From: Spirosoma lacussanchae
Lineage (GTDB): Bacteria; Bacteroidota; Bacteroidia; Cytophagales; Spirosomataceae
NCBI RefSeq assembly: GCF_005870035.1
Contig: NZ_SWJG01000001.1
Coordinates: 483,639-547,638, forward strand
DNA: 64,000 bases
Reading direction: 5' to 3'
Position numbers and translations under genes: made by a program. Under the pieces are notes generated by a model. The model made no database searches, was not told where the DNA came from, and was given only the letters and a program-made list of their open reading frames with translations. Shown piece after piece: positions 9,080 to 17,700 of the stretch (position 1 is its first letter; every line of letters starts with the position of its first letter).

Positions 9080-9376
9080 TCAGGTTGCATCGAAGAATCG
9101 CTCTTGCAAGTTGCGCGAACTATGCTGAATCGTAATGATGTCGATTTTTTCATCGTCGACCAGTTTGTAAACGATGCGGTAATCATTATGAATCAGCTCG
9201 CGCAGGGTAGGCAAATCGAATTCGGGTACTTTACGTCCCAATTGCGGAAAAGTTCTGAGTCGGTCGATCTTAGCGATGATAGTATCGATCAGATGATCGG
9301 CATAAGCCGGTGAGTAAGCAGAACGATACTCGTTTATTGCATCGAGGTCATCAATGGCCGGTTCGTGAAAGATATG
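9080..9376 (-). pseudogene. RelE/ParE-family toxin, start codon lost or frameshifted
   Basis: The open frame encodes about 98 residues with clear ParE/RelE features: HEPAIDDLDAINEYR near the start, a central FPQLGRKVPEF, RELIHNDYRIVYKL, and a terminal ITIQHSSRNLQERFF. The frame has no ATG, GTG or TTG at its beginning, and a TAG codon directly precedes it. The nearest ATG (9384-9382), which overlaps the antitoxin stop, is in a frame that ends after 16 codons. A one-base change or -1 shift near 9372 would join that ATG to the toxin frame. Either the toxin is inactivated, or it uses a rare start or shift, or there is a sequencing error. Confidence 0.8.
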
Positions 9377-9380
9377 CTAA

Positions 9381-9551
9381 TCATCCACGCAACCGTTTCC
9401 TGACTTCATCTAAAGGTACCGTTTCTCCCCGCTCTGATTGCAGTAGGCCTTCCTGAACACTCTGGATAAATAACAAACGTTCAATCAGGGCTTCAACTGG
9501 GAATTCGTCAGGCAGTTTGTCGAGGGATTCCTGTACGGCCGTCTTTGTCAT
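9381..9551 (-). CDS. Small antitoxin, partner of ParE-like toxin
   Basis: This 56-residue acidic/helical protein starts with ATG at 9551. PVEALIERLLFIQSVQEGLLQSERG and VPLDEVRKRLRG fit the short addiction-module antitoxins that precede ParE/RelE toxins in Bacteroidota; relatives usually continue with a Trp-Leu end. The stop overlaps an ATG (ATGA) in the usual translational-coupling pattern. The C-terminus may be cut short by the same small indel that disturbs the toxin start. Role: binding and neutralising the toxin and autorepressing the operon (family knowledge). Confidence 0.75.
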   Translation of the reverse strand: MTKTAVQESLDKLPDEFPVEALIERLLFIQSVQEGLLQSERGETVPLDEVRKRLRG

Positions 9552-9568
9552 GATCGTATTCTTTTTAC

Positions 9569-9576
9569 CAAAGATA
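9569..9576 (-). promoter_or_regulatory. -7 element for toxin-antitoxin operon
   Basis: On the minus strand this reads TATCTTTG, a full match to the Bacteroidota -7 consensus TAnnTTTG, and lies 17 bp upstream of the antitoxin ATG. No clear TTG is seen at the -33 position, which would fall inside the tyrA end. Confidence 0.5.
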
Positions 9577-9577
9577 A

Positions 9578-9602
9578 AAAATTACCGCTTCTCTATGCCG
9601 TC
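9578..9602. repeat. 25-bp direct repeat, copy 2 (native tyrA 3' end)
   Basis: This is the copy located in tyrA itself, spanning its last codons and stop. With 9052-9076 it brackets the toxin-antitoxin module exactly, leaving 3 bp beyond the toxin stop and about 26 bp before the antitoxin start. Confidence 0.95.
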
Positions 9603-10439
9603 CAGCACCCGCCGGATTACGTTGGCGCGCTTCATGAACTCCAGCGAGGTCGTTACGTCCTGGCTGTCGACAATCTGTTTGAACTGTTGCAGAAAGTCGA
9701 TATAGGCCCCCAGCGCGTCAGAAACATTGGCCCGGTTCTGGTCGAAGATCGGTGCCCACATCTGCGGAGAGCTTTTGGCCAGCCGCACCGTACTGCTGAA
9801 ACCCGTGCTGGCCATATCGAAGATGGTTTGCTCATCTTTCTCTTTTTCCAGTACCGTCAGGCCGAGTGCAAAGGCGCTGATGTGGCTTAGGTGCGAGACG
9901 TAGGCCAGGTGCAGGTCATGCTCCTGCGGAGTCATGAAAAAGAGCTTCATGCCGATGTCGCGGAAAAGACTTTCGACCAGGGCCAGGCTGTCCGGATCGC
10001 TTTTGTCCCGGTCGCAGATGATCAGGTTTTTGCCGGGCAGCAACTCGCGGAAAGCCGCGCCGGGGCCGGAGTTTTCGGTACCCGCCATGGGGTGAGCCGC
10101 TACGAACTGCGCCCGGTTGGGGTGCGCATCGACGAGGTCGCAGATGAGTCCTTTGGTAGAGCCCAGATCAACGACGGTAGCACCCGCCGGCAGCTGATCG
10201 AGTACGGTAGGCAGCAGGTCGAGAATGACGTTGACGGGCGTGGCCAGCACAACGAGGGTACTCTGCGCAACGGCTTCGGGCAGCGGCAGCAGCTCATCGA
10301 CGATGCCTTTGGCGAGGGCCAGCTGTCCGTTCACCGCCGACGCATCGACGCCAATGAACCGCATTCGGGGGTATTTGTCGCGCAGGGCCAGGGCGAATGA
10401 ACCGCCCAGAAGGCCGATGCCTACGATGCTGATTGTCAT
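9582..10439 (-). CDS. tyrA: Prephenate dehydrogenase
   Basis: The protein has 285 residues. An N-terminal Rossmann nucleotide motif (GIGLLGGS, residues 7-14) is followed by VVDLGSTKG, the HPMAGTE signature of prephenate dehydrogenases, and the helical dimerisation half (YVSHLSHISAFAL). The enzyme oxidatively decarboxylates prephenate to 4-hydroxyphenylpyruvate for tyrosine synthesis. No ACT or chorismate-mutase domain is attached. Its start overlaps the upstream aminotransferase stop by 4 bp (ATGA), so translation is probably coupled. The last codons carry the 25-bp sequence that is duplicated beyond the toxin-antitoxin module. Confidence 0.96.
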   Translation of the reverse strand: MTISIVGIGLLGGSFALALRDKYPRMRFIGVDASAVNGQLALAKGIVDELLPLPEAVAQSTLVVLATPVNVILDLLPTVLDQLPAGATVVDLGSTKGLICDLVDAHPNRAQFVAAHPMAGTENSGPGAAFRELLPGKNLIICDRDKSDPDSLALVESLFRDIGMKLFFMTPQEHDLHLAYVSHLSHISAFALGLTVLEKEKDEQTIFDMASTGFSSTVRLAKSSPQMWAPIFDQNRANVSDALGAYIDFLQQFKQIVDSQDVTTSLEFMKRANVIRRVLDGIEKR

Positions 10440-11599
10440 GCCTGTATGCGTTGGGTAGCTTGCTGGATTCGTTCTTTGGGTACGCAGAGCGAGATGCGGA
10501 TATACCGCTCGCCTTTGGGGCCGAAGATGAAGCCTGGCGCAATGAATACATGTTTCTGATACAGCAGCTCGTTCACGAGGTCCTCGGCCGAGGCTACGGA
10601 GTCAGGCAGTCGGGCCCAGATAAACAACCCTTCCTGATCGGGGCTGTAGGTGCAGCCGAGGGTGTCGAGCAGTTCATGAACCGCATCCAGGCGGCCTTGA
10701 TAGACGGCGTTTCGCTCGCGGTGCCAGTCGTCGGAGTTGCCGAGGGCTTCCGTAGCCGCATCCATCAGGGGTTTGAACTGGCCCGAGTCAACGTTACTTT
10801 TTATGGTCAGAACCGCATCGATATACGGTTTGGCCCCGGCCAGCCAGCCAATGCGCCAGCCCGCCATGTTGTGCGACTTGCTGAGTGAATTCAGCTCAAC
10901 CGCCACCTCGCGGGCACCGTCGACCGACAGCAGGCTGATGGGCGGTTTTTTGTTCAGAATCAGGCTGTAGGGGTTGTCATGGCAGAGCAGTACCCGGTGG
11001 TCATGGGCGAACCGAACGGCCTGCTCGAATAGCTCGCGGGTGGCGGGCGCGCCGGTGGGCATGTGTGGGTAGTTCAGCCAGATGATTTTGGTGTTGGGCG
11101 TAGCCGCTACCAGATCGGCCATGGTGCTCCAGTCGGGTTGCCAGCCATGGTACTCCCGGAGCGGGTATTCCAGCACGTTGGCCCCGAGCATACGGCTCAC
11201 GGCGCGGTAGGCAGGGTAGCCCAGCTCGGGTACCAGCACCCCGTCGCCCTCATTCAAAAACGTCAGCGACAGGTGGGTAATGCCTTCTTTCGACCCGATC
11301 AGGGGCAGCAGTTCCGTATCGGCATTCAGCGTAACGCCGTAGGTATGCTGATAGAAGCGGGCAATAGCCTGCCGGAGTCCGGGGGTACCTTTATAGGGTT
11401 GATAGCCATGTGCCGACGGTTGCCGGGCCGAAGCCATCAGCGCGTCGATAGTAGAGTCGGAGGGCATCAGATCGGGGTTGCCGATGCCAATATTGATGAC
11501 GTCGTGACCAGCCGCCAGGAGGGTACGTACTTCGGCGAGTTTAACCGAAAAGTAGTACTCCTGCGTTTGGTCGGCACGGTGAGCTACGGGAATGATCAT
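10436..11599 (-). CDS. PLP-dependent aminotransferase of the tyrosine/phenylalanine cluster
   Basis: The protein has 387 residues and is a class I/II (fold-type I) aminotransferase. INIGIGNPDL lies near the substrate pocket, NYPHMPTGAPA is the region contacting the cofactor, and the PLP Lys is in SLSKSHNMAGWRIGW. It is translationally coupled to tyrA, so its likely substrates are aromatic keto acids (hydroxyphenylpyruvate, phenylpyruvate) or prephenate. Sequence style also resembles LL-diaminopimelate aminotransferases, so specificity is not certain. Confidence 0.93.
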   Translation of the reverse strand: MIIPVAHRADQTQEYYFSVKLAEVRTLLAAGHDVINIGIGNPDLMPSDSTIDALMASARQPSAHGYQPYKGTPGLRQAIARFYQHTYGVTLNADTELLPLIGSKEGITHLSLTFLNEGDGVLVPELGYPAYRAVSRMLGANVLEYPLREYHGWQPDWSTMADLVAATPNTKIIWLNYPHMPTGAPATRELFEQAVRFAHDHRVLLCHDNPYSLILNKKPPISLLSVDGAREVAVELNSLSKSHNMAGWRIGWLAGAKPYIDAVLTIKSNVDSGQFKPLMDAATEALGNSDDWHRERNAVYQGRLDAVHELLDTLGCTYSPDQEGLFIWARLPDSVASAEDLVNELLYQKHVFIAPGFIFGPKGERYIRISLCVPKERIQQATQRIQA

Positions 11600-11665
11600 T
11601 GGTACGAATGCGTCGGAGTCGGCAGATTAATCGTGGTTTGGGCCGGTCGATGAAAAAACGAACCG

Positions 11666-11673
11666 CAAAGATA
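11666..11673 (-). promoter_or_regulatory. -7 element before aminotransferase-tyrA
   Basis: The minus strand reads TATCTTTG, matching TAnnTTTG, about 67 bp upstream of the aminotransferase start. A TTG at the -33 distance is not evident, so this is a partial promoter call. Confidence 0.45.
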
Positions 11674-11712
11674 AGGCCGAAGCGGGTCGGGTTGGACAGC
11701 TAATCCGATGAA

Positions 11713-12267
11713 TCACGATTGCAGACAGTATTTTAGCAGGGGAGCCACATGCAGCGCCTGTAGCATCTCGCCGGTTTCGATAATGTCGAGGACGCGCTCC
11801 CGCGACACCAGGTGTACGGTAATTTCTTCGGTAATCTCCAGCTCCTGCGCCTGTACGGGCTCGACACCCGTTGCCAGAAAACAGTAACAGCGGTTGGTAT
11901 GGGTACCGGGGTTGGCCGACAGGGTGAGCAGCGGCTCCCAGTGTCCACCGCCAAATCCGGTTTCTTCGAGGAGTTCGCGCTGGGCCGTGGCCAGGGCCGA
12001 CTCGCCCGGATCGACTACGCCGGCGCAAAGCTCGTAGCGAACATCGGCCGATCCGTGCCGGTACTGGCGAATCAGCACCAGCTGGCCTGCGGTCGTAACG
12101 GCCACTACGTTGATCCAGTCGGGGTACTCGAGCAGAAAATAGTCGGGGATATACCCCCCGCTGGCCATCCGGACGGCGTCTTTCCGAACGGTAAACCAGG
12201 GTAGCTGATGGATGTATTCGGAGGATTCGACCTGCCAGGGCTGCGGGTCGTTGTCGGGCGTTGTCAT
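11713..12267 (-). CDS. Nudix hydrolase
   Basis: The protein has 184 residues. A complete Nudix box is visible: GVVDPGESALATAQRELLEE followed by TGF, which fits GX5EX7REUXEEXGU. The preceding VLIRQYRHG and following NPGTHTNRCYCF resemble the ADP-ribose pyrophosphatase group, so hydrolysis of ADP-sugars is plausible. It lies 113 bp upstream of the aminotransferase-tyrA pair and 19 bp downstream of the esterase gene. A TACCTTTG -7-like string sits only a few bases before its ATG, which would give an almost leaderless transcript if used. Confidence 0.93.
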   Translation of the reverse strand: MTTPDNDPQPWQVESSEYIHQLPWFTVRKDAVRMASGGYIPDYFLLEYPDWINVVAVTTAGQLVLIRQYRHGSADVRYELCAGVVDPGESALATAQRELLEETGFGGGHWEPLLTLSANPGTHTNRCYCFLATGVEPVQAQELEITEEITVHLVSRERVLDIIETGEMLQALHVAPLLKYCLQS

Positions 12268-12286
12268 GCCGCAAAGGTAGCCACGA

Positions 12287-13555
12287 CTAGCGGACTAATT
12301 CGTCGGCGAAGCGCAGATACTGCGCCCAGTCGTAGTCGGTTACGTCGTGTTTGCCACTTCGGTTGTGGTAGCGTACCGTCTGGCCTACGGGTTCGTTCAG
12401 GCCCGGAAAGCTGACCGGCCCCAACCCGGTTTTGCCGTACAGCCGGTAAACGTCCTCGGCTTCGACACCACCCAGAAACTCGCCCCGCGGGTCGGACCAC
12501 TGATCGCCGTCGGCACTGGCAATATAGAGCGGGCGCGGGGCTATCAGCGCCAGCAGCTCGTGCTGATCGACGGGCAGTTCGGCTACCCGCTTGCTGTAGG
12601 TGGTGTAGCGCGGACAGAACCAGTGCGGGAAATGGGTGCTGATGCGCTCCAGGGTTTCGCCGTACCAGCGCCGGGCCAGGGCCGCCCCGCCCTCGCCCGA
12701 CTCGTTAGAGATGACGGCCGCAAACCGGGTATCCTGTGCACCGGCCCATAAAGCAGCTTTGCCAATCCGCGAATGGCCCATCACCAGGACGCGTTTGCTG
12801 TCAATGGCGGGGTCGGTTTGCAGGTAATCCATGATCCGGCTCAATCCCCAGGCCCAGGCTCCGATAGCGCCCCAGTTGCTGGCGTTGGTGGTGTCGCCCA
12901 GTACGGAGCGGATGCCCGTATGCCAGCCCTGCGGGTAGTCAGGTTCGATGTCGCCATAGTAGGCCGTGGCCAGGGCGTAGCCCCGCTTCAGCACGGTTTC
13001 TATGGGCCAGCGGGTGGCCTGGAGGCCACGGGCTTTTTCGGTAGCGCGGTTATTGACCGACACCTCGCCAATCACATTGCTGACCCAGCGGGTCGAGAGC
13101 GGAATATCGGCTTCGGTCGTGACGCAGTGGTTACCGCAGAAGTTCAGGCCCAGGAAAACAGGCGCGGGCTTTTTAGCGCTTTTGGGTACGTACAGCAGCA
13201 CATCGATGGGGGGTAGCTGCGGGTAGTCGGCAAAGAAAATAGAGATCTGTTTCCGCGTGGCCAGCCCGTTCAGGGCAGAGGGGTCTACGTTGTTGACCTG
13301 AAACCGAAGTTTTATGGCCCTGGACGGGGTTTGCCCGTACACGTTGTCGGCAAAGAGTTGCAGCAGTTCGATCCGGCGTTTTTGCCAGTCGGCTGGGTTG
13401 GTTATGCGTTTGCCTGTCTTCGAAACCAGCGGGTCGGGCAGGGTATACGTACCTACCCTGGCTTCGTCATAATTGGCGGGCGGCTCGGGAGCCTGGCCCA
13501 GGGCGGGCTGTAGGAGGGTGATTAACAGCGCTAAACCAGGAATAAGGCGGGTCAT
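12287..13555 (-). CDS. CE15-like secreted esterase (glucuronoyl or acetylxylan esterase type)
   Basis: The protein has 422 residues. A signal peptide (MTRLIPGLALLITLLQPALG) is followed by an alpha/beta-hydrolase fold. The nucleophile Ser is in GHSRIGKAALW, the pattern of bacterial CE15 glucuronoyl esterases. SNESGEGGAAL supplies an acidic residue, and the C-terminal His of GKHDVTDYDW completes a likely triad. The family cleaves ester links between glucuronoxylan and lignin. Annotation pipelines often call it acetylxylan esterase. It is exported, and the gene is 19 bp upstream of the Nudix gene, which may simply be read through. The exact substrate is not certain. Confidence 0.85.
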   Translation of the reverse strand: MTRLIPGLALLITLLQPALGQAPEPPANYDEARVGTYTLPDPLVSKTGKRITNPADWQKRRIELLQLFADNVYGQTPSRAIKLRFQVNNVDPSALNGLATRKQISIFFADYPQLPPIDVLLYVPKSAKKPAPVFLGLNFCGNHCVTTEADIPLSTRWVSNVIGEVSVNNRATEKARGLQATRWPIETVLKRGYALATAYYGDIEPDYPQGWHTGIRSVLGDTTNASNWGAIGAWAWGLSRIMDYLQTDPAIDSKRVLVMGHSRIGKAALWAGAQDTRFAAVISNESGEGGAALARRWYGETLERISTHFPHWFCPRYTTYSKRVAELPVDQHELLALIAPRPLYIASADGDQWSDPRGEFLGGVEAEDVYRLYGKTGLGPVSFPGLNEPVGQTVRYHNRSGKHDVTDYDWAQYLRFADELVR

Positions 13556-13695
13556 CAGGATAGGGAATGGGTTCTGTCGGGAAAGCAGCGAACCGCCTTT
13601 TTCATACTGATTTTAGCCAATTCATATTAACCGGCTTGTCTGTTTCGTTGTCTAAACGATTTTTACCTTCGCGTGCTGATTGTTCGAGATACCTG

Positions 13696-14319
13696 ATGAG
13701 AAACGCTTTTTCTGTTTGTGCTGCTGCTCTTTGCCTGTTCGCTACGTCCTGCCACCGTCCCGTCGCTTATTTTCAGCGTACGCCCTACAGCCCGGCCCGG
13801 CTGGCGCAGGCGACTCCTGAACCCACTGCCGACATGCCGGAAGACACCCTGGCGCTGGTAGCTGACGCTATGGCTGAGCCGTCACAAACGGAACCTGTCC
13901 AGGCCGGACCCATCCAGGCTGGCCCTATCCAGGCCGGCCCGCTCCTGGCTAGTCGGCAAACGCAGGTCGGCAACTCGGCCCAGACGCGCCTGGACCACCG
14001 CATGCGTCGGGTCGAATCGATGCTGACCCGCCCCGCGTCGGTTGCTGATCAGCAGCAGGGGCCGGGCCCCAAACCGAAAAAGCAGATGCGGCTGGGCAAC
14101 AAGATCCGGCAGGCGCTGGGTATGCCTTTGCGCGAAGAGCTGAACTGGTGGCAGCGCATCAGCTGGAAACTGAAAGCTTCGGTTATTGTCATTCTGGTGG
14201 CCATCCTGTTTGCCATCTTCCACGTAACGATCCTGGCCGTGATCTTTGGGCTGCTGGGGGCCTTCCTGCTCATCAGTGGTCTGCGCCGGTCGTTCAAGGT
14301 GCGTCGGCCGTGGTTCTGA
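13696..14319 (+). CDS. Lipoprotein with C-terminal membrane helices, unknown function
   Basis: The frame is open from 13567, but the ATG at 13696 is preferred because it gives a lipoprotein signal (NAFSVCAAALCLFATSC). The mature 207-residue form has a Pro/Ala-rich region with a short in-frame repeat (QAGPI, QAGPI, QAGPL, about residues 72-88). A basic stretch follows, then two adjacent hydrophobic helices near the C-terminus (VIVILVAILFAIF and LAVIFGLLGAFLL). I do not recognise a named domain. It converges on the DUF4870 gene across a strong hairpin. Confidence 0.8.
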   Translation: MRNAFSVCAAALCLFATSCHRPVAYFQRTPYSPARLAQATPEPTADMPEDTLALVADAMAEPSQTEPVQAGPIQAGPIQAGPLLASRQTQVGNSAQTRLDHRMRRVESMLTRPASVADQQQGPGPKPKKQMRLGNKIRQALGMPLREELNWWQRISWKLKASVIVILVAILFAIFHVTILAVIFGLLGAFLLISGLRRSFKVRRPWF

Positions 14320-14356
14320 TCATTTCGGCCTGACCGGGCGGTCAGGCCGAAATGAT
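14319..14356. terminator. Bidirectional hairpin terminator
   Basis: Perfect 17-base arms (14319-14335 and 14340-14356) enclose a GGGC loop. The hairpin overlaps the last base of the lipoprotein stop codon and ends 5 bp before the DUF4870 gene's stop, so it serves both converging genes. Confidence 0.85.
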
Positions 14357-14360
14357 GCGC

Positions 14361-14759
14361 TTATTTAATAAACCGGATCGAGAGCGGATACCGGTAGTAT
14401 TCGCCGTTGTTGGCTTTGATGGCCGCAATCAGCGTGAAAATCAACCAGACGGTTCCAACCACCCAGAAGAGTACGAAACCAATCAGGATCAGGAAGAGCA
14501 GAAACGCCACGCCCGCGGCCAGAGCCATGGTGATGTTGAAGTTAACCGCTTCCTTGCCGTGGTAGTCGATAAACGCCGACTTCTCTTTCTGAACCTGCCA
14601 GACAATCAGCGGCCCAACCAGGCTGCCTACCAGGGTGAAAAAACCCGTCAGCGAACTCAGGTGCGTCAGCATGGCCCACATGCGCTCGTCGGACTGGCTC
14701 ATGGGCGGTGGACCAACGGGCGGGCCACCCAGGGGGGGCGGGGGTGGTTGATTCTGCAT
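14361..14759 (-). CDS. DUF4870 / Tic20-like membrane protein
   Basis: The protein has 132 residues. A short Pro-rich N-terminus (about 20 residues) precedes MWAMLTHLSSLTGFF, a characteristic DUF4870 opening. The conserved FIDYHGKEAVNFNIT and hydrophobic helices (about residues 35-55, 75-90 and 93-113) follow. The family is a small inner-membrane protein of unknown role, distantly like Tic20. It lies 22 bp downstream of pyruvate carboxylase on the same strand, so it may be co-transcribed with it, without an evident functional link. Confidence 0.9.
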   Translation of the reverse strand: MQNQPPPPPLGGPPVGPPPMSQSDERMWAMLTHLSSLTGFFTLVGSLVGPLIVWQVQKEKSAFIDYHGKEAVNFNITMALAAGVAFLLFLILIGFVLFWVVGTVWLIFTLIAAIKANNGEYYRYPLSIRFIK

Positions 14760-14781
14760 AGAAACACGGTTTGGTGATTAC

Positions 14782-17700
14782 TTAATCCAGCGCAATAACC
14801 CAGTCGTCCTGTTCAACTACGATCCCTTCGGTCAGCACGACCTTGGCTACTTTTCCCTCTTTAGGCGCAGCCACGATACTTTCCATCTTCATGGCTTCGA
14901 TGACGAACAGCGGCTGGTTTTTCTTCACCGCATCGCCTTCTTTCACCAGAATACGCGTCAGCCGGCCCTGCAATGGAGCGCCTACGTCGCCGTCTTTGCT
15001 CACTTTGGCGTTCATCTGCTTCTCTACCTTCGACGCCCGGTCGCGGACCTGCACCTGGCGGGTCTGGCCGTTTAGCTCGAACGTGATCGTGCGCATCCCG
15101 AACGCGTCCGGTTCTGACTGAAACAGGAGCCGGACCAGAATATTTTTGCCTTCTTCGATCTGAATCAGAATCTCTTCGCCGGGTTTCAGACCGTAGAAGA
15201 AGGCAGGCGTCGGAATAACGCTGACGTCGCCATACTGCTCGTTGGCCTTGTAATATTCGTCATAGACCTTCGGGTACATCTGGTACGAGAGGTAGTCGAC
15301 AAAGCCGTCGTTGTTCGGGTATTTCTCCTGAAAAGCCGCAAAATCCTTGTCGAAATCGATGGGCTTGAGGTGTTCGTTCGGGCGGCCTTTTATTGGCTCT
15401 TCGCCTTTCAGGACGGCCTGCTGCACATCTTCGGGGAAACCACCGACCGGCTGGCCCAGCTCGCCCTTGAAGAACCCTTTCACCGACTCCGGAAACGCCA
15501 GCGATTCGCCACGGGTCCGAACGTCGTCGGCGGTCAGGTTGTTGGCGGTCATGAAAATGGCCATGTCGCCGACTACCTTCGAGGACGGGGTTACTTTCAC
15601 AATATCGCCGAAGAGCTGGTTGGCGACGACGTAGTTTTTCTTCAGCGTCTCGAACTTGTCGCCCAGTCCGGTTGCCATCGCCTGCGGTTTGAGGTTGGAG
15701 TACTGCCCGCCCGGAATCTCGTTTTCGTAGACCTCCGCACTGCCGGCTTTCATGCCGCTCTCGAACGGATAATAATACTCCCGCACATCTTCCCAGTAGT
15801 TGGAGTACGCGTTTAACGAAGACAGGTTGATGGGGCACTCGCGTTCGTGGCCCTGCATCATGGCAACTACCGAGTTGAAGTTGGGCTGCGACGTAAGTCC
15901 TGACAGGGCCCCCAGCGCACAGTCGACAATATCGACACCGGCGTCGATGGCTTTCAGGTACGAAGCGGCCTGGATACCCGGCGTGTCGTGGGTATGGAGG
16001 TGGATCGGGATGCTGACAGCCTGTTTGAGTTCGCGGACCAGCACCTCGGCGGCCAGCGGCTTTAGCAGTCCAGCCATGTCTTTGATGGCCAGCAGGTGAG
16101 CCCCCTCGTCTTCGAGCTGACGGGCCAGGTCGAGATAATACTGCAGGGTGTATTTTGGATGGGCGGGGCTGAGCATATCGCCCGTGTAGCAGATGGCGGC
16201 TTCGCAGAGCGCATCGGTTCGTTCGCGGACGGCCCGGATGCTGACCTTCATGGCGTCGATCCAGTTCAGCGAGTCGAAAATCCGGAACACGTCGATGCCG
16301 GTTTCCCACGACTGCACCACAAATCTCTCGATCAGGTTATCGGGGTAGGCCGAGTAGCCCACGGCGTTGGAGCCGCGGAAGAGCATCTGGAGCAGCATGT
16401 TCGGCATGGCTTCGCGCAGGGCTGCCAGCCGTTTCCAGGGGCTTTCGTACAGAAAACGCATCGCCACGTCGAAGGTGGCTCCGCCCCATACTTCCATCGA
16501 GAATAATTCCGGATGGGCTTTGGCAAAGCCTTCGGCCACCCGCTGCAGATCCTGCGTCCGGACCCGCGTCGCCAGCAGCGACTGATGACCGTCGCGGAAG
16601 GTGGTATCGGTATACAGGATCGGTTTCTGGTCATTGACCCACTGAACAAACGACTCGCGACCCAGCTCTTTCAGGCGGTTGCGGTTGCCGGCCGGGTAGG
16701 GCCCGTAGGTGTCGAAGGGCGGCACGACCGGCGTCCGGAAAACCTTGCTGTCGTCTTTTTTCTTTACCTCCGGATTCCCGTTTACGATCACATCGGCCAG
16801 GTAGTTGAGTACCCGTGTAGAGCGATCCTGCGGTTCGCGGAGCTGGAACAGTTCGGGGTGATTTTCGATGAACGACACCCGCGCTTCGCCCCGCTGAAAA
16901 ATTGGGTGACTGATGACGTTCAGCAGGAAGCCGATGTTGGTTTTAACCCCCCGAATCCGGAACTCGACCAGCGCGCGGGTCAGACGCTGGGTAGCGCCCT
17001 TGAGCGTACGGCCCCGGGCCGACACCTTCACAATCATCGAGTCGAAATACGGCGATATTTTCATGCCCGCGTAGCTGCTGCCTTCATCGAGCCGGATACC
17101 GAAACCGGCTGCGTTCCGGTACGCGATGATGGTGCCGAAGTCGGGTTTGAACCCATTGGCGGGGTCTTCGGTCGTGATGCGGCACTGGATGGCAAAGCCG
17201 TTGAGGGGCACCTCGTCCTGGTGGTTAATGTAGATGCCGTTGTCGGAGAGCTGATACCCCATCGCAATCAGAATCTGCGTCCGAACGATATCGATACCGG
17301 TTACCTCTTCGGTAATGGTATGTTCTACCTGAATGCGGGGGTTGACTTCAATAAAATAGATATTCTCGTTTTTATCGACGAGAAACTCGACTGTTCCGGC
17401 GTTGGAGTAGTTCACGGCCCGGCCCAGCTGCAGGGCATAATCGTACAGTTTCTGCTTGGTTTCCTGCCGCAGCCCAAACGACGGCGCTACTTCGACTACC
17501 TTCTGGAACCGCCGTTGTACCGAGCAGTCACGTTCGTAGAGGTGAACGATATTGCCGTGCTGGTCGCCCAGGAGCTGTACTTCAATGTGTTTGGGATCTT
17601 CAATGAATTTTTCGAGGAAGATGGTATCGTCGCCAAACGCGTTGCGGGCTTCGTTCTTGGCTTCGGTGAAGGCTTTCTCGAAATCGTCGACGTTCCGGAC

